Source of the DNA: a virus
Direction: 5' to 3' (one strand)
IMG/VR virus record: IMGVR_UViG_3300042542_002320
Coordinates: 1-34,867 of that record
DNA length: 34,867 nt
Positions 1 through 8,018 of this stretch are shown here, piece by piece. A program made the position numbers and the translations under genes. Under the pieces are notes generated by a model that saw only the letters and a program-made list of their open reading frames with translations, did not search any database and was not told where the DNA came from. Numbering within the stretch: position 1 is the first letter of the stretch; every line of letters starts with the position of its first letter.

Positions 1-127
1 TGGCGGTGCAACTGTGTTATCTTGGGGGCCAGATGATCCAAAGGCGGCAATCCGTGGTGCAAGTTTAGATGTTGAACTTTTAAATGTACAAGGCACATTT
101 CCAATATCTAATTTTTACAGCATCGAA
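1..127. repeat. Left copy of 127-bp terminal direct repeat (circular contig overlap)
   Basis: Bases 1-127 are identical to bases 34741-34867. A tail gene that is open at both window edges becomes a single continuous frame when the two copies are merged. This is what an assembler leaves when it closes a circular or circularly permuted genome with an overlap of one k-mer. A true packaging repeat is unlikely because it would have to lie in the middle of a tail gene. Unit length is therefore 34,740 bp. Confidence 0.95.
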
Positions 128-2158
128 GATGATACTTTTAAGGTTAGGCTTTACGAAAACGGGTTGCTCGTATTTACTGGCTTTCTTGTACAAGATGATT
201 GTAGCGAGGTTGTGGATGATTTTACGCATTCTTTAAACATTTCTGCTACTGATAACCTTGGCCTACTAAAAGATATTTCTTTAGATCAAGCAGCGTTTAT
301 AAATCGTGATATTATAATAAATGGAACTTTTGCCGTAACAAGCGGCGGGGGTAGTTATCCAGTAGGTTTATTTATAGAAGCACTATCTACAACAGATTTG
401 CTTATTAATGGTGCATCAATTACAATTGATAACGGCATAACGCCACCTTACACGGTTACAGTTGCATCTTACACATTCAGCGCAATCACTGGCGATTATA
501 CCATCGTTGTAGGCACAGCGCAGCCTTCCTATTCGGTTTTAGCTGCATCAGTAGAGATTTACCGCCAAGATGATTTAAGAGGCCGTATTACGTTTGCAGA
601 ACTGTTTAAACTGCTTATGCGTTCAACTGGATTAGAACTTAATACCAAAGTATTTATGACGGTGTTTGCGGTTGGTGGTGCAACTGGCAGAACATTTGAA
701 GATGTGCAGATTGATCCACAAACTTGGCTAAATAATCAAAGATATGAGGATTGCTGGCAAATTATAGAAGATGTATTAGGCCGTTTTCGGGCTTGTTTGT
801 TTCAAGCCAACGGGTATTGGGTAATATTAAGGCCAGATGAAATAAGAGAGTGGAACGGGCAGATAGTTGGCTTTGAGTATGATGCAGATTTCGTTTATGT
901 GGATGCAGTAACTATGCCAGCGCCAGTGCTGATTGGAACGGGCAGCGATATTGAAGCAGGGTTGTTATCATCAATACAAAGGCCGCTGAAGTTTGTTCGT
1001 GAAGAATTTAAATACGAATTTCCAGAGAATACTTTATGCAACGGGCCTTTGGATCAATTAGGCAATTATCGTACATCTTACTCATCCGGTGCCAATACAA
1101 TTACTGAATATGATTTACCAGGCTGGGAGCAAGGGTTCGACTATACAACGGGCGGCAATGGTTACATCGGCTCAACTGCTTTGCGGTTTATAAGAATAAC
1201 ACGAAATGCAGTAGGTCAAGAGATTGGTAGAACATTAGTTATAAAAGGCAATAGCGGTTTTTCCAACCCTACTTGTGCGCAATCTTGCCCTATTGAGGTT
1301 CGTGCTGGTGATCGCATACAATGGGGATTTGAGTTTAAAACAAACGTATCACAGCCAGGGCAGCGTGATATACCATTAGTAGTTGAGATTATTACAACAC
1401 TTTCACCTACACCACGCAGTATGAATAACAAGCGTTTACGTTATGATGGCGAATGGTTTTCGTGGATGGATCCGATTCCGCCAAATACATCAATAGCAGC
1501 CGTAATTCAACAAGGCGATAATTCTAATACTTGGCAAAACTTTAGCATATCAAGTGCAGAAATTCCCGTAAATGGAATTTTAACTGTAAAAATTGCACAA
1601 GCAGTTTTAGGCAATAGTTCAAGCAAAGAAACAGAATACAGAAACTTTAGCTTTGAAATTACACGCTCAATTGCAGGCGTTCAAAATATAATTGGCCATA
1701 CACACACGCAAACACAAGATCCAAAAATTAAGAACAACAACGACATCACCATTAAAATTGATGATGCGCCAAGTTCAAACATTAGGGGCGCAATGTTTTT
1801 AAATACTTTTACTGGCCCTTTGCAGAACCTCACAACATTATGGCAGCGTGGTATTGATGGCAGCGGTAGTGGTGGCGATCAGTTTGTTTTGGGTAGTTTG
1901 ATTACAAAGGATGAACTTTTTAACCGCCGTAAGGACAGGGTAAAATTAGATGGGAACATTTTACTTAGCAACCTTACACCATTATCCGTAATTCAATATT
2001 CAGATATGATGGATAAATACTTTATATTTGGGGCATTGGAAATAAGCCATAAACTTGGCGAAACACAAGGCAGTTTGTACGAATATTATTCAGATGATGA
2101 AACGCTAGGGGATTTAATTTCTATTTACGAATTTTATTATTTATACGATACAAGATGA
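2..2158 (+). CDS. Tail tip / baseplate hub-like protein (5' end at right edge of window)
   Basis: This is the main part of a 756-residue protein whose start codon is the ATG at 34628; the GTG at 14 is not the real start because the frame is open upstream across the circular junction. It directly follows the tape-measure gene, where siphoviruses carry distal-tail and tail-associated proteins, so a role in the tail tip is inferred from position. Around window residues 45-65 a segment with LYENGLLVFTGFLVQDD looks like a beta-rich tail-tip domain. No signal peptide, membrane segment or enzymatic motif is visible. The TGA stop overlaps the ATG of the next gene (ATGA), so translation is probably coupled. 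The exact tail-tip role is uncertain. Confidence 0.75.
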   Translation, partial: GGATVLSWGPDDPKAAIRGASLDVELLNVQGTFPISNFYSIEDDTFKVRLYENGLLVFTGFLVQDDCSEVVDDFTHSLNISATDNLGLLKDISLDQAAFINRDIIINGTFAVTSGGGSYPVGLFIEALSTTDLLINGASITIDNGITPPYTVTVASYTFSAITGDYTIVVGTAQPSYSVLAASVEIYRQDDLRGRITFAELFKLLMRSTGLELNTKVFMTVFAVGGATGRTFEDVQIDPQTWLNNQRYEDCWQIIEDVLGRFRACLFQANGYWVILRPDEIREWNGQIVGFEYDADFVYVDAVTMPAPVLIGTGSDIEAGLLSSIQRPLKFVREEFKYEFPENTLCNGPLDQLGNYRTSYSSGANTITEYDLPGWEQGFDYTTGGNGYIGSTALRFIRITRNAVGQEIGRTLVIKGNSGFSNPTCAQSCPIEVRAGDRIQWGFEFKTNVSQPGQRDIPLVVEIITTLSPTPRSMNNKRLRYDGEWFSWMDPIPPNTSIAAVIQQGDNSNTWQNFSISSAEIPVNGILTVKIAQAVLGNSSSKETEYRNFSFEITRSIAGVQNIIGHTHTQTQDPKIKNNNDITIKIDDAPSSNIRGAMFLNTFTGPLQNLTTLWQRGIDGSGSGGDQFVLGSLITKDELFNRRKDRVKLDGNILLSNLTPLSVIQYSDMMDKYFIFGALEISHKLGETQGSLYEYYSDDETLGDLISIYEFYYLYDTR

Positions 2159-2862
2159 GCGAAATAGTTAGAGGCGAAAATGTAACCGTTTTTAAATACG
2201 AGGACTCCATTAATGTTTGGGTGCCGTATGCCTGCGCTCGTTCATGCTCATTTTCGGTTGAAACAGATAGTATTGAAACATCAATAAAGGGCAGCGGTAA
2301 ATATAGAACATTCATACCACGTTCAAACGCATCTACTGGGAGTTTAGAAGGGGTAACACAGTTGGAAAAGGTAAACAACCTTAGCATTGCAGATTTAATT
2401 CAATTGCAAGTAGATCATGAAATATTGTTAATGCGGTGGGAAGATATTTCAGACAATGGCGATGTTTTCACAAAGGAACTGGAAATGTTTATTACCAACA
2501 CAACACAAACTGCATCCTTTGATAATGTAGCAACATTTTCTGTATCTTTACAGGGTACAGGGCCAATAACATTAGTTTACACACCTACACCAATAATTCA
2601 AGGTATCATGTACAGAAAAGAATTTACATTATCAGCAGGCGAAGATTCAATTTCATTATCAGAATTGGACGGTGTAAGCATTGACAATATCATTTCCATA
2701 ATTTTAGATAACAGCGATGCTAGTATAATTATTGGCAGCGGAACGCCTATCGGACAGGAAGTAAGATACAATCCATCTGGTGCAACTATTACATTTCCGT
2801 TTGCATCAGACATAGATTTAAACGGGTATGTAGCATATCAAATTATATATGAAGCAAGTTAA
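2155..2862 (+). CDS. Tail protein with tail-tube-like N-terminal domain
   Basis: 235 residues, starting with an ATG that overlaps the stop of the previous gene. Residues about 25-145 (C..SFSVETDSIETSIKG, GKYRTFIP, TGSLEGV, ATFSVSLQGTGPIT) have the layout of a TP901-1-type tail-tube domain: an SFS strand, a TGS/EG turn and a closing strand with GTGP. Residues about 150-235 form a second beta-rich domain. The standard tail-tube gene of this phage is at 30883, upstream of the tape measure, so this second tube-like protein sits among tail-tip genes and may form a ring at the distal end. The tail fibre gene overlaps its 3' end by 14 bases. The fold assignment rests on pattern recognition only. Confidence 0.6.
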   Translation: MSEIVRGENVTVFKYEDSINVWVPYACARSCSFSVETDSIETSIKGSGKYRTFIPRSNASTGSLEGVTQLEKVNNLSIADLIQLQVDHEILLMRWEDISDNGDVFTKELEMFITNTTQTASFDNVATFSVSLQGTGPITLVYTPTPIIQGIMYRKEFTLSAGEDSISLSELDGVSIDNIISIILDNSDASIIIGSGTPIGQEVRYNPSGATITFPFASDIDLNGYVAYQIIYEAS

Positions 2863-5524
2863 ATTAACATTATTATTTCTGCTTACTGCTTTTGTAGCAT
2901 TTGGGCAAACAGTTACGCCAGACCCTGGCCCTTATACGCCTATGAATCAAAAATACCAATATCGTTGGTTGAAAACAACTGGCGGTATTTGGAACACTGG
3001 CAAATTTGTGCAAGTGGATAGCGCACAATTTAGCGGCATAACTTACGTTCCAACGGCTGCCAATGCGGATAGTAGCATAAAGGCTGCTAACACTGCATGG
3101 GTAAGGAAATGGATAAAGGACAATATTACACCTTCTACACCAGGCACCCCTTCACCTACATGGCAATTTACTGGTAATTACACACCAGATGATCCAACTT
3201 CTGGCAGGCTTGGTTTTAAAGATTCAACAGACCTATCAATTATTACAAACGATATTATTCGCATGGTAATTCCTGACAATGGAATCAAAAGAAATACGGC
3301 AGCGGTTAATAAGGTTTTGGTAATAGATACCATTACTAAATTAATTTACTATACAGATGCAAGCGGCGGCGGCGGTGGTGATACTACTGGCATTGGCAAT
3401 CTTTACATCCGTAACACAACTACACAAGAAAACAAACGCTTTAACGTAAAGGGCGGTCGATTAGACAGCTTATATGCCTCAACAAGTGCTGGCGGTAGGG
3501 TATTGAGCAATAGCGGTACTGTGGCGGCTGAATGGGGTGCAGGCGGTGGTAGTAACTTTGACTTTCACGGGTTCGCTGGCTACAATCTTAATCGTGCATC
3601 AAGTTATACGGCACGTTCATTTACGGATAAGAATTATGTAGATAGTAGTTTGGCGTTGAAAACCACTGTTACCTCTTACGGCAAAAACGCTGGAGGTGAT
3701 AGCACAATACTTTTACTTTCAAATGGTACAAGATATGCTGCGAAGGATAGTGTAGGTGGTGGTGGTGGTTCACAAACATTGCAGCAAGTCTTAACAACAG
3801 GTTCAACACTTACACAAGCAAATAATACCAACAATGGCGGCTTTGCTCAAACTAGTTCAAACGGCAAGAATATTTTTGATTCGATAGCCATAAAATCAGC
3901 CGCAAAAGTCGTTGATTCAATTTGGTTTGATGGAACGAGTATAACCGCAGGAGTTGGCGTTAGTTCTAGTTCTTACAGGTTTACAACTTTACTTTCTAAT
4001 AAATTAAATTGTATTGAAAAAAATATCGGCGAAAGCGCCGCACGGATGTATGTTGAAGGAATAGCTGCTAACCACATGGGAGCAATACCGATTTATTCTG
4101 CTTCAAAATATAAATGGATGATTTTGGAGTGGGGAACAAATGATATGCAATTAGGAGTTGTGGATACAGCTACCTACGCAGCGGCTTATTTGCGCTATTT
4201 AGACACAGCCATTGCACGAGGATGGTCGGTATCTAATATAGTTGTTCTATCCCCTTCATGGGTAGATAGTTCGGTAACAGGGGCAGCACTGACGCCACGA
4301 ATGAACGCCTTTAATCTTTGCACTAAAAATATAGCATTGAGAAGGGGCACAAAATATATAGACGTTTATTCTTTGCAATTACAAAGGGGTAAACAAATAT
4401 TGTTATCAGATGGAATACATCCTTCAAATAGTGGTTCAAGTTTATCTTATGTAACGCCGATAGTTGAACTGCTAACCGATAGTGTCGAAAACGAAGGACA
4501 GGCTATTGCAATTAACGGTAATATTGAATTTCAAAATTTGAAATTGAGGGTAAAAAATATTGCAAACGATAAAACAGTACCTATTGGATTGGACAGTTCC
4601 GGAAATGTAGTGAGATACGATAATGCGGGATTGATTGCAAATGGTGAAGCAATGATACAGCCGCAGGGAGCAAGTATTAATATTTCAGGTCGGGCATTAA
4701 TTGGTAACGTTACTTCCCCAAGTTCCGTAGAAAAATTACAGGTTAATGGAACTTTAAAGGCATCATATGGGCGTTTTACGGCTAGCGGACCTTCGGGGCT
4801 TTTAGGGGCTTCGACTGAAATTGGGTTTACTTCAAATGAAGGTTATTTATATGCATACGACAGAACGGCTAGCACCACAAAGGCATTGAATATTAATTTT
4901 TTAGGAGGTATTGTAAAGGTAGGCGGCGGCGGCGGCTCCGATGCGGCATTGAGCGCACCAACGATACAAGCGGCAACGGGTAAATTTTCGGGCGCATTAA
5001 CTGCTATAACAGGCGCAGGCGTAGAGATAGCGACATTTGCAGGCGGTGGGTATATAGGCGCATACAATAGACCTTCAACAGCAATGGACTTGTATATGCA
5101 GGGATTGGGCGGCAAAATTTTGTTTGGCTCCCTTTCAATAGTTGGTACAAACACCTTTCAATTTGCTGGAACGGGGCACTTTACAAGTTCGTTAAATATT
5201 GGTGCAACAGCGGCACCAACAGCAACTTTGCAAACTACATCATTTGCAACGGCATACACAGCAAGCGGCGTAAATATTACAGCCACGATTGCGCACAATG
5301 TAATTGATTTAACGGCAACAGGGCTAACAGCTACATTGCCCACAGCGGTAGGAATTACAGGGCGTGAATACACCATTAAATTAACTGCAATAGGGACTGG
5401 AACGGTTGCAACTACATCAAGCCAAACAATAGATGGTTCAACAACATATTCTTTGCTAGCTCAATATAAATACGTAACCGTTAAAAGTACAGGTGCCAAC
5501 TGGATTATAATTGCAAACAATTAG
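2849..5524 (+). CDS. Tail fibre/spike protein with SGNH (GDSL-type) esterase domain and N-terminal signal peptide
   Basis: 891 residues. It opens with a signal-peptide-like segment (MKQVKLTLLFLLTAFVAFGQ), odd for a virion protein. Glycine-rich linkers (runs of 4-5 Gly) at about residues 171-175, 231-234, 301-305 and 691-695 separate modules. An SGNH hydrolase domain spans about residues 355-545: DGTS with candidate nucleophile Ser364, WGTND with Asn431, and DGIH with the Asp521/His524 pair. Such domains remove acyl groups from surface glycans, so this is the likely receptor-processing protein. The last 100 residues are Thr/Ala-rich beta-structure ending GANWIIIANN, as in many fibres. It follows the tail-tip genes, overlapping the previous gene by 14 bases. 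Confidence 0.85.
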   Translation: MKQVKLTLLFLLTAFVAFGQTVTPDPGPYTPMNQKYQYRWLKTTGGIWNTGKFVQVDSAQFSGITYVPTAANADSSIKAANTAWVRKWIKDNITPSTPGTPSPTWQFTGNYTPDDPTSGRLGFKDSTDLSIITNDIIRMVIPDNGIKRNTAAVNKVLVIDTITKLIYYTDASGGGGGDTTGIGNLYIRNTTTQENKRFNVKGGRLDSLYASTSAGGRVLSNSGTVAAEWGAGGGSNFDFHGFAGYNLNRASSYTARSFTDKNYVDSSLALKTTVTSYGKNAGGDSTILLLSNGTRYAAKDSVGGGGGSQTLQQVLTTGSTLTQANNTNNGGFAQTSSNGKNIFDSIAIKSAAKVVDSIWFDGTSITAGVGVSSSSYRFTTLLSNKLNCIEKNIGESAARMYVEGIAANHMGAIPIYSASKYKWMILEWGTNDMQLGVVDTATYAAAYLRYLDTAIARGWSVSNIVVLSPSWVDSSVTGAALTPRMNAFNLCTKNIALRRGTKYIDVYSLQLQRGKQILLSDGIHPSNSGSSLSYVTPIVELLTDSVENEGQAIAINGNIEFQNLKLRVKNIANDKTVPIGLDSSGNVVRYDNAGLIANGEAMIQPQGASINISGRALIGNVTSPSSVEKLQVNGTLKASYGRFTASGPSGLLGASTEIGFTSNEGYLYAYDRTASTTKALNINFLGGIVKVGGGGGSDAALSAPTIQAATGKFSGALTAITGAGVEIATFAGGGYIGAYNRPSTAMDLYMQGLGGKILFGSLSIVGTNTFQFAGTGHFTSSLNIGATAAPTATLQTTSFATAYTASGVNITATIAHNVIDLTATGLTATLPTAVGITGREYTIKLTAIGTGTVATTSSQTIDGSTTYSLLAQYKYVTVKSTGANWIIIANN

Positions 5525-5525
5525 T

Positions 5526-5960
5526 ATGAAAATACTACTCACCATATTACTCATTACAATCGCTTCCACAGCAATGGGGCAAACTAAGCCATTTGTAGGC
5601 GTATCGTTTCACTCAATAGGGTATTCGTTGCAAGTCGGTGTTAAAGGCGAAAATACCGTTGCTTTAATCGGTTACAGCAAACCCTTGACAAGTGCAGTTA
5701 ATCCGACTTTGGTTTTTGCTAAGGTGGGGTATGAATTTAACATTACGCCAGAGAGAGAAGATGGCTACAATTTTACACCCTTAGTAGGCATATCTTCTTA
5801 CACCTATCAGGACGTAATTAAAGAACAAACTATTAAAGGTATTGCCCCTATCTATTCCTTAGAATTGGGCAAAGACTTTTTTAATGGTAGAATATTTGTA
5901 ACGGCAAATTATTGCAGGGTATTGTTTGCCGGTGCGGGGTTTAAAATATTTATAAATTAA
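5526..5960 (+). CDS. Secreted small beta-barrel-like outer membrane protein
   Basis: 144 residues, starting at the ATG just after the fibre stop. Residues 1-19 are a clear signal peptide (MKILLTILLITIASTAMGQ). The rest alternates short hydrophobic and polar strands with aromatic ends and finishes AGAGFKIFIN, the pattern of a small outer-membrane beta-barrel. I recognise no named family. A phage-encoded outer-membrane protein next to the receptor-binding fibre could mask a receptor, block superinfection or help lysis; this is inference from position. Confidence 0.65.
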   Translation: MKILLTILLITIASTAMGQTKPFVGVSFHSIGYSLQVGVKGENTVALIGYSKPLTSAVNPTLVFAKVGYEFNITPEREDGYNFTPLVGISSYTYQDVIKEQTIKGIAPIYSLELGKDFFNGRIFVTANYCRVLFAGAGFKIFIN

Positions 5961-5970
5961 AAAAAATAAA

Positions 5971-6294
5971 ATGGGAATCTTAAAATTAAGATGGAAAGCA
6001 CCATCGCCAGCGTTTTTTAAAAAGGTTATAAAAATAGCAATTACACTTTCGGCGGCTGCGGTTACAGCACTTGGAGGCGAAGCGTTGGGCAAAACAGTAC
6101 TACCGGGCTTTACTTGGACGTTGTTGCCGTGGGCTTCTATAATGTGGAAAAATTTATTAGTTGCTGGGCTGGCAGCGGCAGCAGTCGCAAAGCTGACAAA
6201 AGAAGATGGTTATCAATTAGAAGAACCAGCAGGAAAGACAGGTCCAGGCGGTTCACAAAATCCACCAACAGGGGGACTTCCAATTAAGCCATGA
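5971..6294 (+). CDS. Small membrane protein, holin candidate
   Basis: 107 residues. A basic N-terminus (about residues 1-22, many Lys/Arg) is followed by two hydrophobic segments, about 22-40 (IKIAITLSAAAVTALGG) and 47-75 (LLPWASIMWKNLLVAGLAAAA), and a Pro/Gly-rich soluble tail. Size and topology fit a two-span holin, and it begins the cluster leading to the spanin and endolysin. Its TGA stop overlaps the next ATG. No holin family is identifiable by eye. Confidence 0.6.
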   Translation: MGILKLRWKAPSPAFFKKVIKIAITLSAAAVTALGGEALGKTVLPGFTWTLLPWASIMWKNLLVAGLAAAAVAKLTKEDGYQLEEPAGKTGPGGSQNPPTGGLPIKP

Positions 6295-6728
6295 GCATGA
6301 AGAAAACGACATACACAACGCTGTTCTTTTTCTTTGCCTCTGTGTTGGTGAACAATGCAAACAGGGCGTGGAGTTCAACAGAACTTATAAATCCTTTTGT
6401 ATTGGAACGGGGTATTGAAATCAGTATCGCATGGTACGCAAAGCACATAGCTGAATTATCGGCATACATACTTTTTATGATGTGTGTTGTATCAATACTT
6501 AGACCAGTGGAAAATCATTTGCAAAAAGTGCAATGGATAGGACATAACTATATGCTAACATTTGTCAGCGTATGGCATAGGATTTTCGTTGTAACTACTT
6601 GGATTGGAGGGTTAGATTTGTTTCACTATCTAATTGCATTTAGGCAGTGGCATAATTTTTTTATATTACAAAATCTTGTTTTCTTTATATTAACATCATA
6701 TTACCTTTGGAAAGCATACAAACAATGA
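6291..6728 (+). CDS. Multi-span membrane protein of the lysis region
   Basis: 145 residues with about four hydrophobic segments: roughly 10-22, 50-70 (LSAYILFMMCVVSIL), 85-103 (YMLTFVSVWHRIFVVTTW) and 118-140 (FFILQNLVFFILTSYYLW). Many aromatic residues and His. It is translationally coupled to the gene before (ATGA at 6291) and the gene after (ATGA at 6725). No family recognised. Its place between two small membrane proteins ahead of spanin and endolysin makes a role in membrane permeabilisation plausible. Confidence 0.65.
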   Translation: MSMKKTTYTTLFFFFASVLVNNANRAWSSTELINPFVLERGIEISIAWYAKHIAELSAYILFMMCVVSILRPVENHLQKVQWIGHNYMLTFVSVWHRIFVVTTWIGGLDLFHYLIAFRQWHNFFILQNLVFFILTSYYLWKAYKQ

Positions 6729-6961
6729 ATAAGCAGCCTAAATTATGGGAAATTGCATCGGCATTACTACCAATATTCATCGGATTATTTGGGTGGGTTT
6801 GGAATTTGAATACTACGGTAAAGGAGCAGGCGATTGAGATTAAGTATCTGAAGCAGGGGCAATCCGAAATGAAATTAGATATAAAGGAAATCAAAGATAA
6901 TACACAGCAAATTAGGATATTAATTGAAAACAAACAGAACAGGGATGATTTAAAAAAATAA
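6725..6961 (+). CDS. Small membrane-anchored coiled-coil protein (holin or accessory lysis protein)
   Basis: 78 residues. One hydrophobic segment (about 11-27, ASALLPIFIGLFGWVW) is followed by a heptad-rich helix (NTTVKEQAIEIKYLKQGQSE onward) predicted to be a coiled coil. The ATG overlaps the preceding TGA; the longer frame starting at 6707 would overlap the upstream gene by 22 bases and is less likely. The topology resembles XhlA-like haemolysin/holin partners, though those carry the membrane segment at the C-terminus. Confidence 0.65.
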   Translation: MNKQPKLWEIASALLPIFIGLFGWVWNLNTTVKEQAIEIKYLKQGQSEMKLDIKEIKDNTQQIRILIENKQNRDDLKK

Positions 6962-6969
6962 TAAGGTTT

Positions 6970-7003
6970 AAAAAAGCAGTTGTTCGGGATTTCCGAACAG
7001 CTG
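6970..7003 (-). terminator. Hairpin with U-run reading on the minus strand (first of two)
   Basis: An 11-bp stem (6977-6987 with 6993-7003, one G-U pair) is flanked on its left by six A at 6970-6975. It is therefore an intrinsic terminator only when read on the minus strand. On the plus strand no T-run follows. Confidence 0.6.
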
Positions 7004-7015
7004 AAATAAGCTATG

Positions 7016-7046
7016 AAAAAACCGCCAACTTTTGGAAGGTTGGCGG
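7016..7046 (-). terminator. Second minus-strand-facing intrinsic terminator
   Basis: A perfect 8-bp stem CCGCCAAC/GTTGGCGG (7022-7029, 7039-7046) with six A at 7016-7021, giving a hairpin plus U6 on the minus strand. With 6970-7003 it forms a tandem pair facing leftward, although no minus-strand gene is visible before 9261. Confidence 0.65.
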
Positions 7047-7102
7047 CTAAATCTGTTACAAATTAAGGTAAAGGAATGAGAGTACAAATATAAACAATTA
7101 TT

Positions 7103-7633
7103 ATGAACAAAAAATTATTTTACACGCTGCTCGCCATTGCCTGTGCAGCCTGTTTATTTTCCTGCAAATCGCCCGAAAAACTTTACAACAAGGCAAAGGC
7201 AAAGGATGAGGTAAAGGTGGCAGAACTAGCCCGTAAAGACTTTCCCTGCACCACCACAAAGATAGACAGCGTGCGCACCGTTGATACGTTGTATGACTTA
7301 ATTGAAGTGGAATGCCCACCGAGCGAAACAAGGGTGGATTCTTTCGAAACTATCAGCACAAAGATTGTAAAGGTTAAAGTGCCCCGTGAGGTGGTTACAA
7401 TTCGTACTACACTCAAAGTTGAGGACAGCGCAAAAATCAAAACCATGTATGCAGAAATTCAAAAGGCAGTGTCAATGTACCTTGCAGAAAAGAAGTTAAA
7501 AGAGGAAGCTAAAGCAGAAGCCGAAAAGGAGCGTAAAGCAAAGAACAAATGGTGCAAGTGGTTTTGGATATTGTTTGCCATTAATGCGGCCATTGTAGCA
7601 TTCAGATTATTCAGATCAAAAATAGGATTATGA
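7103..7633 (+). CDS. Unimolecular spanin candidate (lipoprotein signal plus C-terminal membrane anchor)
   Basis: 176 residues. The N-terminus is a lipoprotein signal (MNKKLFYTLLAIACAACLFSC) with a lipobox ending at Cys21, or possibly Cys17. The middle is charged and helical with a Lys/Glu/Ala-rich coiled coil at about residues 120-150. Residues about 151-170 (CKWFWILFAINAAIVAFRLF) form a C-terminal membrane span followed by a short basic tail. An outer-membrane lipid anchor joined to an inner-membrane anchor in one chain is the design of u-spanins such as T1 gp11, which fuse inner and outer membranes at the end of lysis. It overlaps the endolysin start by 4 bases, which supports this. The sequence family itself is not recognised. 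Confidence 0.7.
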   Translation: MNKKLFYTLLAIACAACLFSCKSPEKLYNKAKAKDEVKVAELARKDFPCTTTKIDSVRTVDTLYDLIEVECPPSETRVDSFETISTKIVKVKVPREVVTIRTTLKVEDSAKIKTMYAEIQKAVSMYLAEKKLKEEAKAEAEKERKAKNKWCKWFWILFAINAAIVAFRLFRSKIGL

Positions 7634-7998
7634 AACTAACAAAAGATTTTCAATTAAGCGAATTTGCCTGCAATGATGGCACACCCGTACCGGAAAGCCT
7701 AATACCAAACGTAAAAGAACTTGCAAAGAACCTTCAAGTATTGCGGGATGAAGTAGGGCAAACAATTATCATCAACAGCGGTTACAGATCACCTGCCTGG
7801 AACAGAAAGATTGGTGGGGCTAAAAACAGTATGCACATAAAAGCAATGGCCAGCGATCTTGTATGTGTTGGACTTACGCCTAAGCAATTAAAGGCGGTAA
7901 TTGAACGGCTCATCAAAGCTGGCAAAATGAAGAACGGCGGCATTGGATTGTACCCTTCATTCGTGCATTACGATATCGGGGCGGTAAGGAGGTGGTAA
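7630..7998 (+). CDS. Endolysin: M15-type D,D-/L,D-carboxypeptidase
   Basis: 122 residues, a compact peptidase M15_3-type domain. The motif SGYRSPAWNRKIGGAKNSMH (residues 56-75) supplies the first zinc ligand His, MASD just after it the Asp ligand, and FVHYDIG near the C-terminus (about 113-119) the catalytic and second His region. The usual Gly of SxHxxGxAxD is Lys or Met here (SMHIKAMASD). It cuts peptide cross-links in peptidoglycan. No signal peptide, so export needs the holin candidates upstream. Coupled to the spanin gene by an ATGA overlap. Confidence 0.85.
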   Translation: MKLTKDFQLSEFACNDGTPVPESLIPNVKELAKNLQVLRDEVGQTIIINSGYRSPAWNRKIGGAKNSMHIKAMASDLVCVGLTPKQLKAVIERLIKAGKMKNGGIGLYPSFVHYDIGAVRRW

Positions 7999-8018
7999 AT
8001 ACAAACTAAAAATCATTT

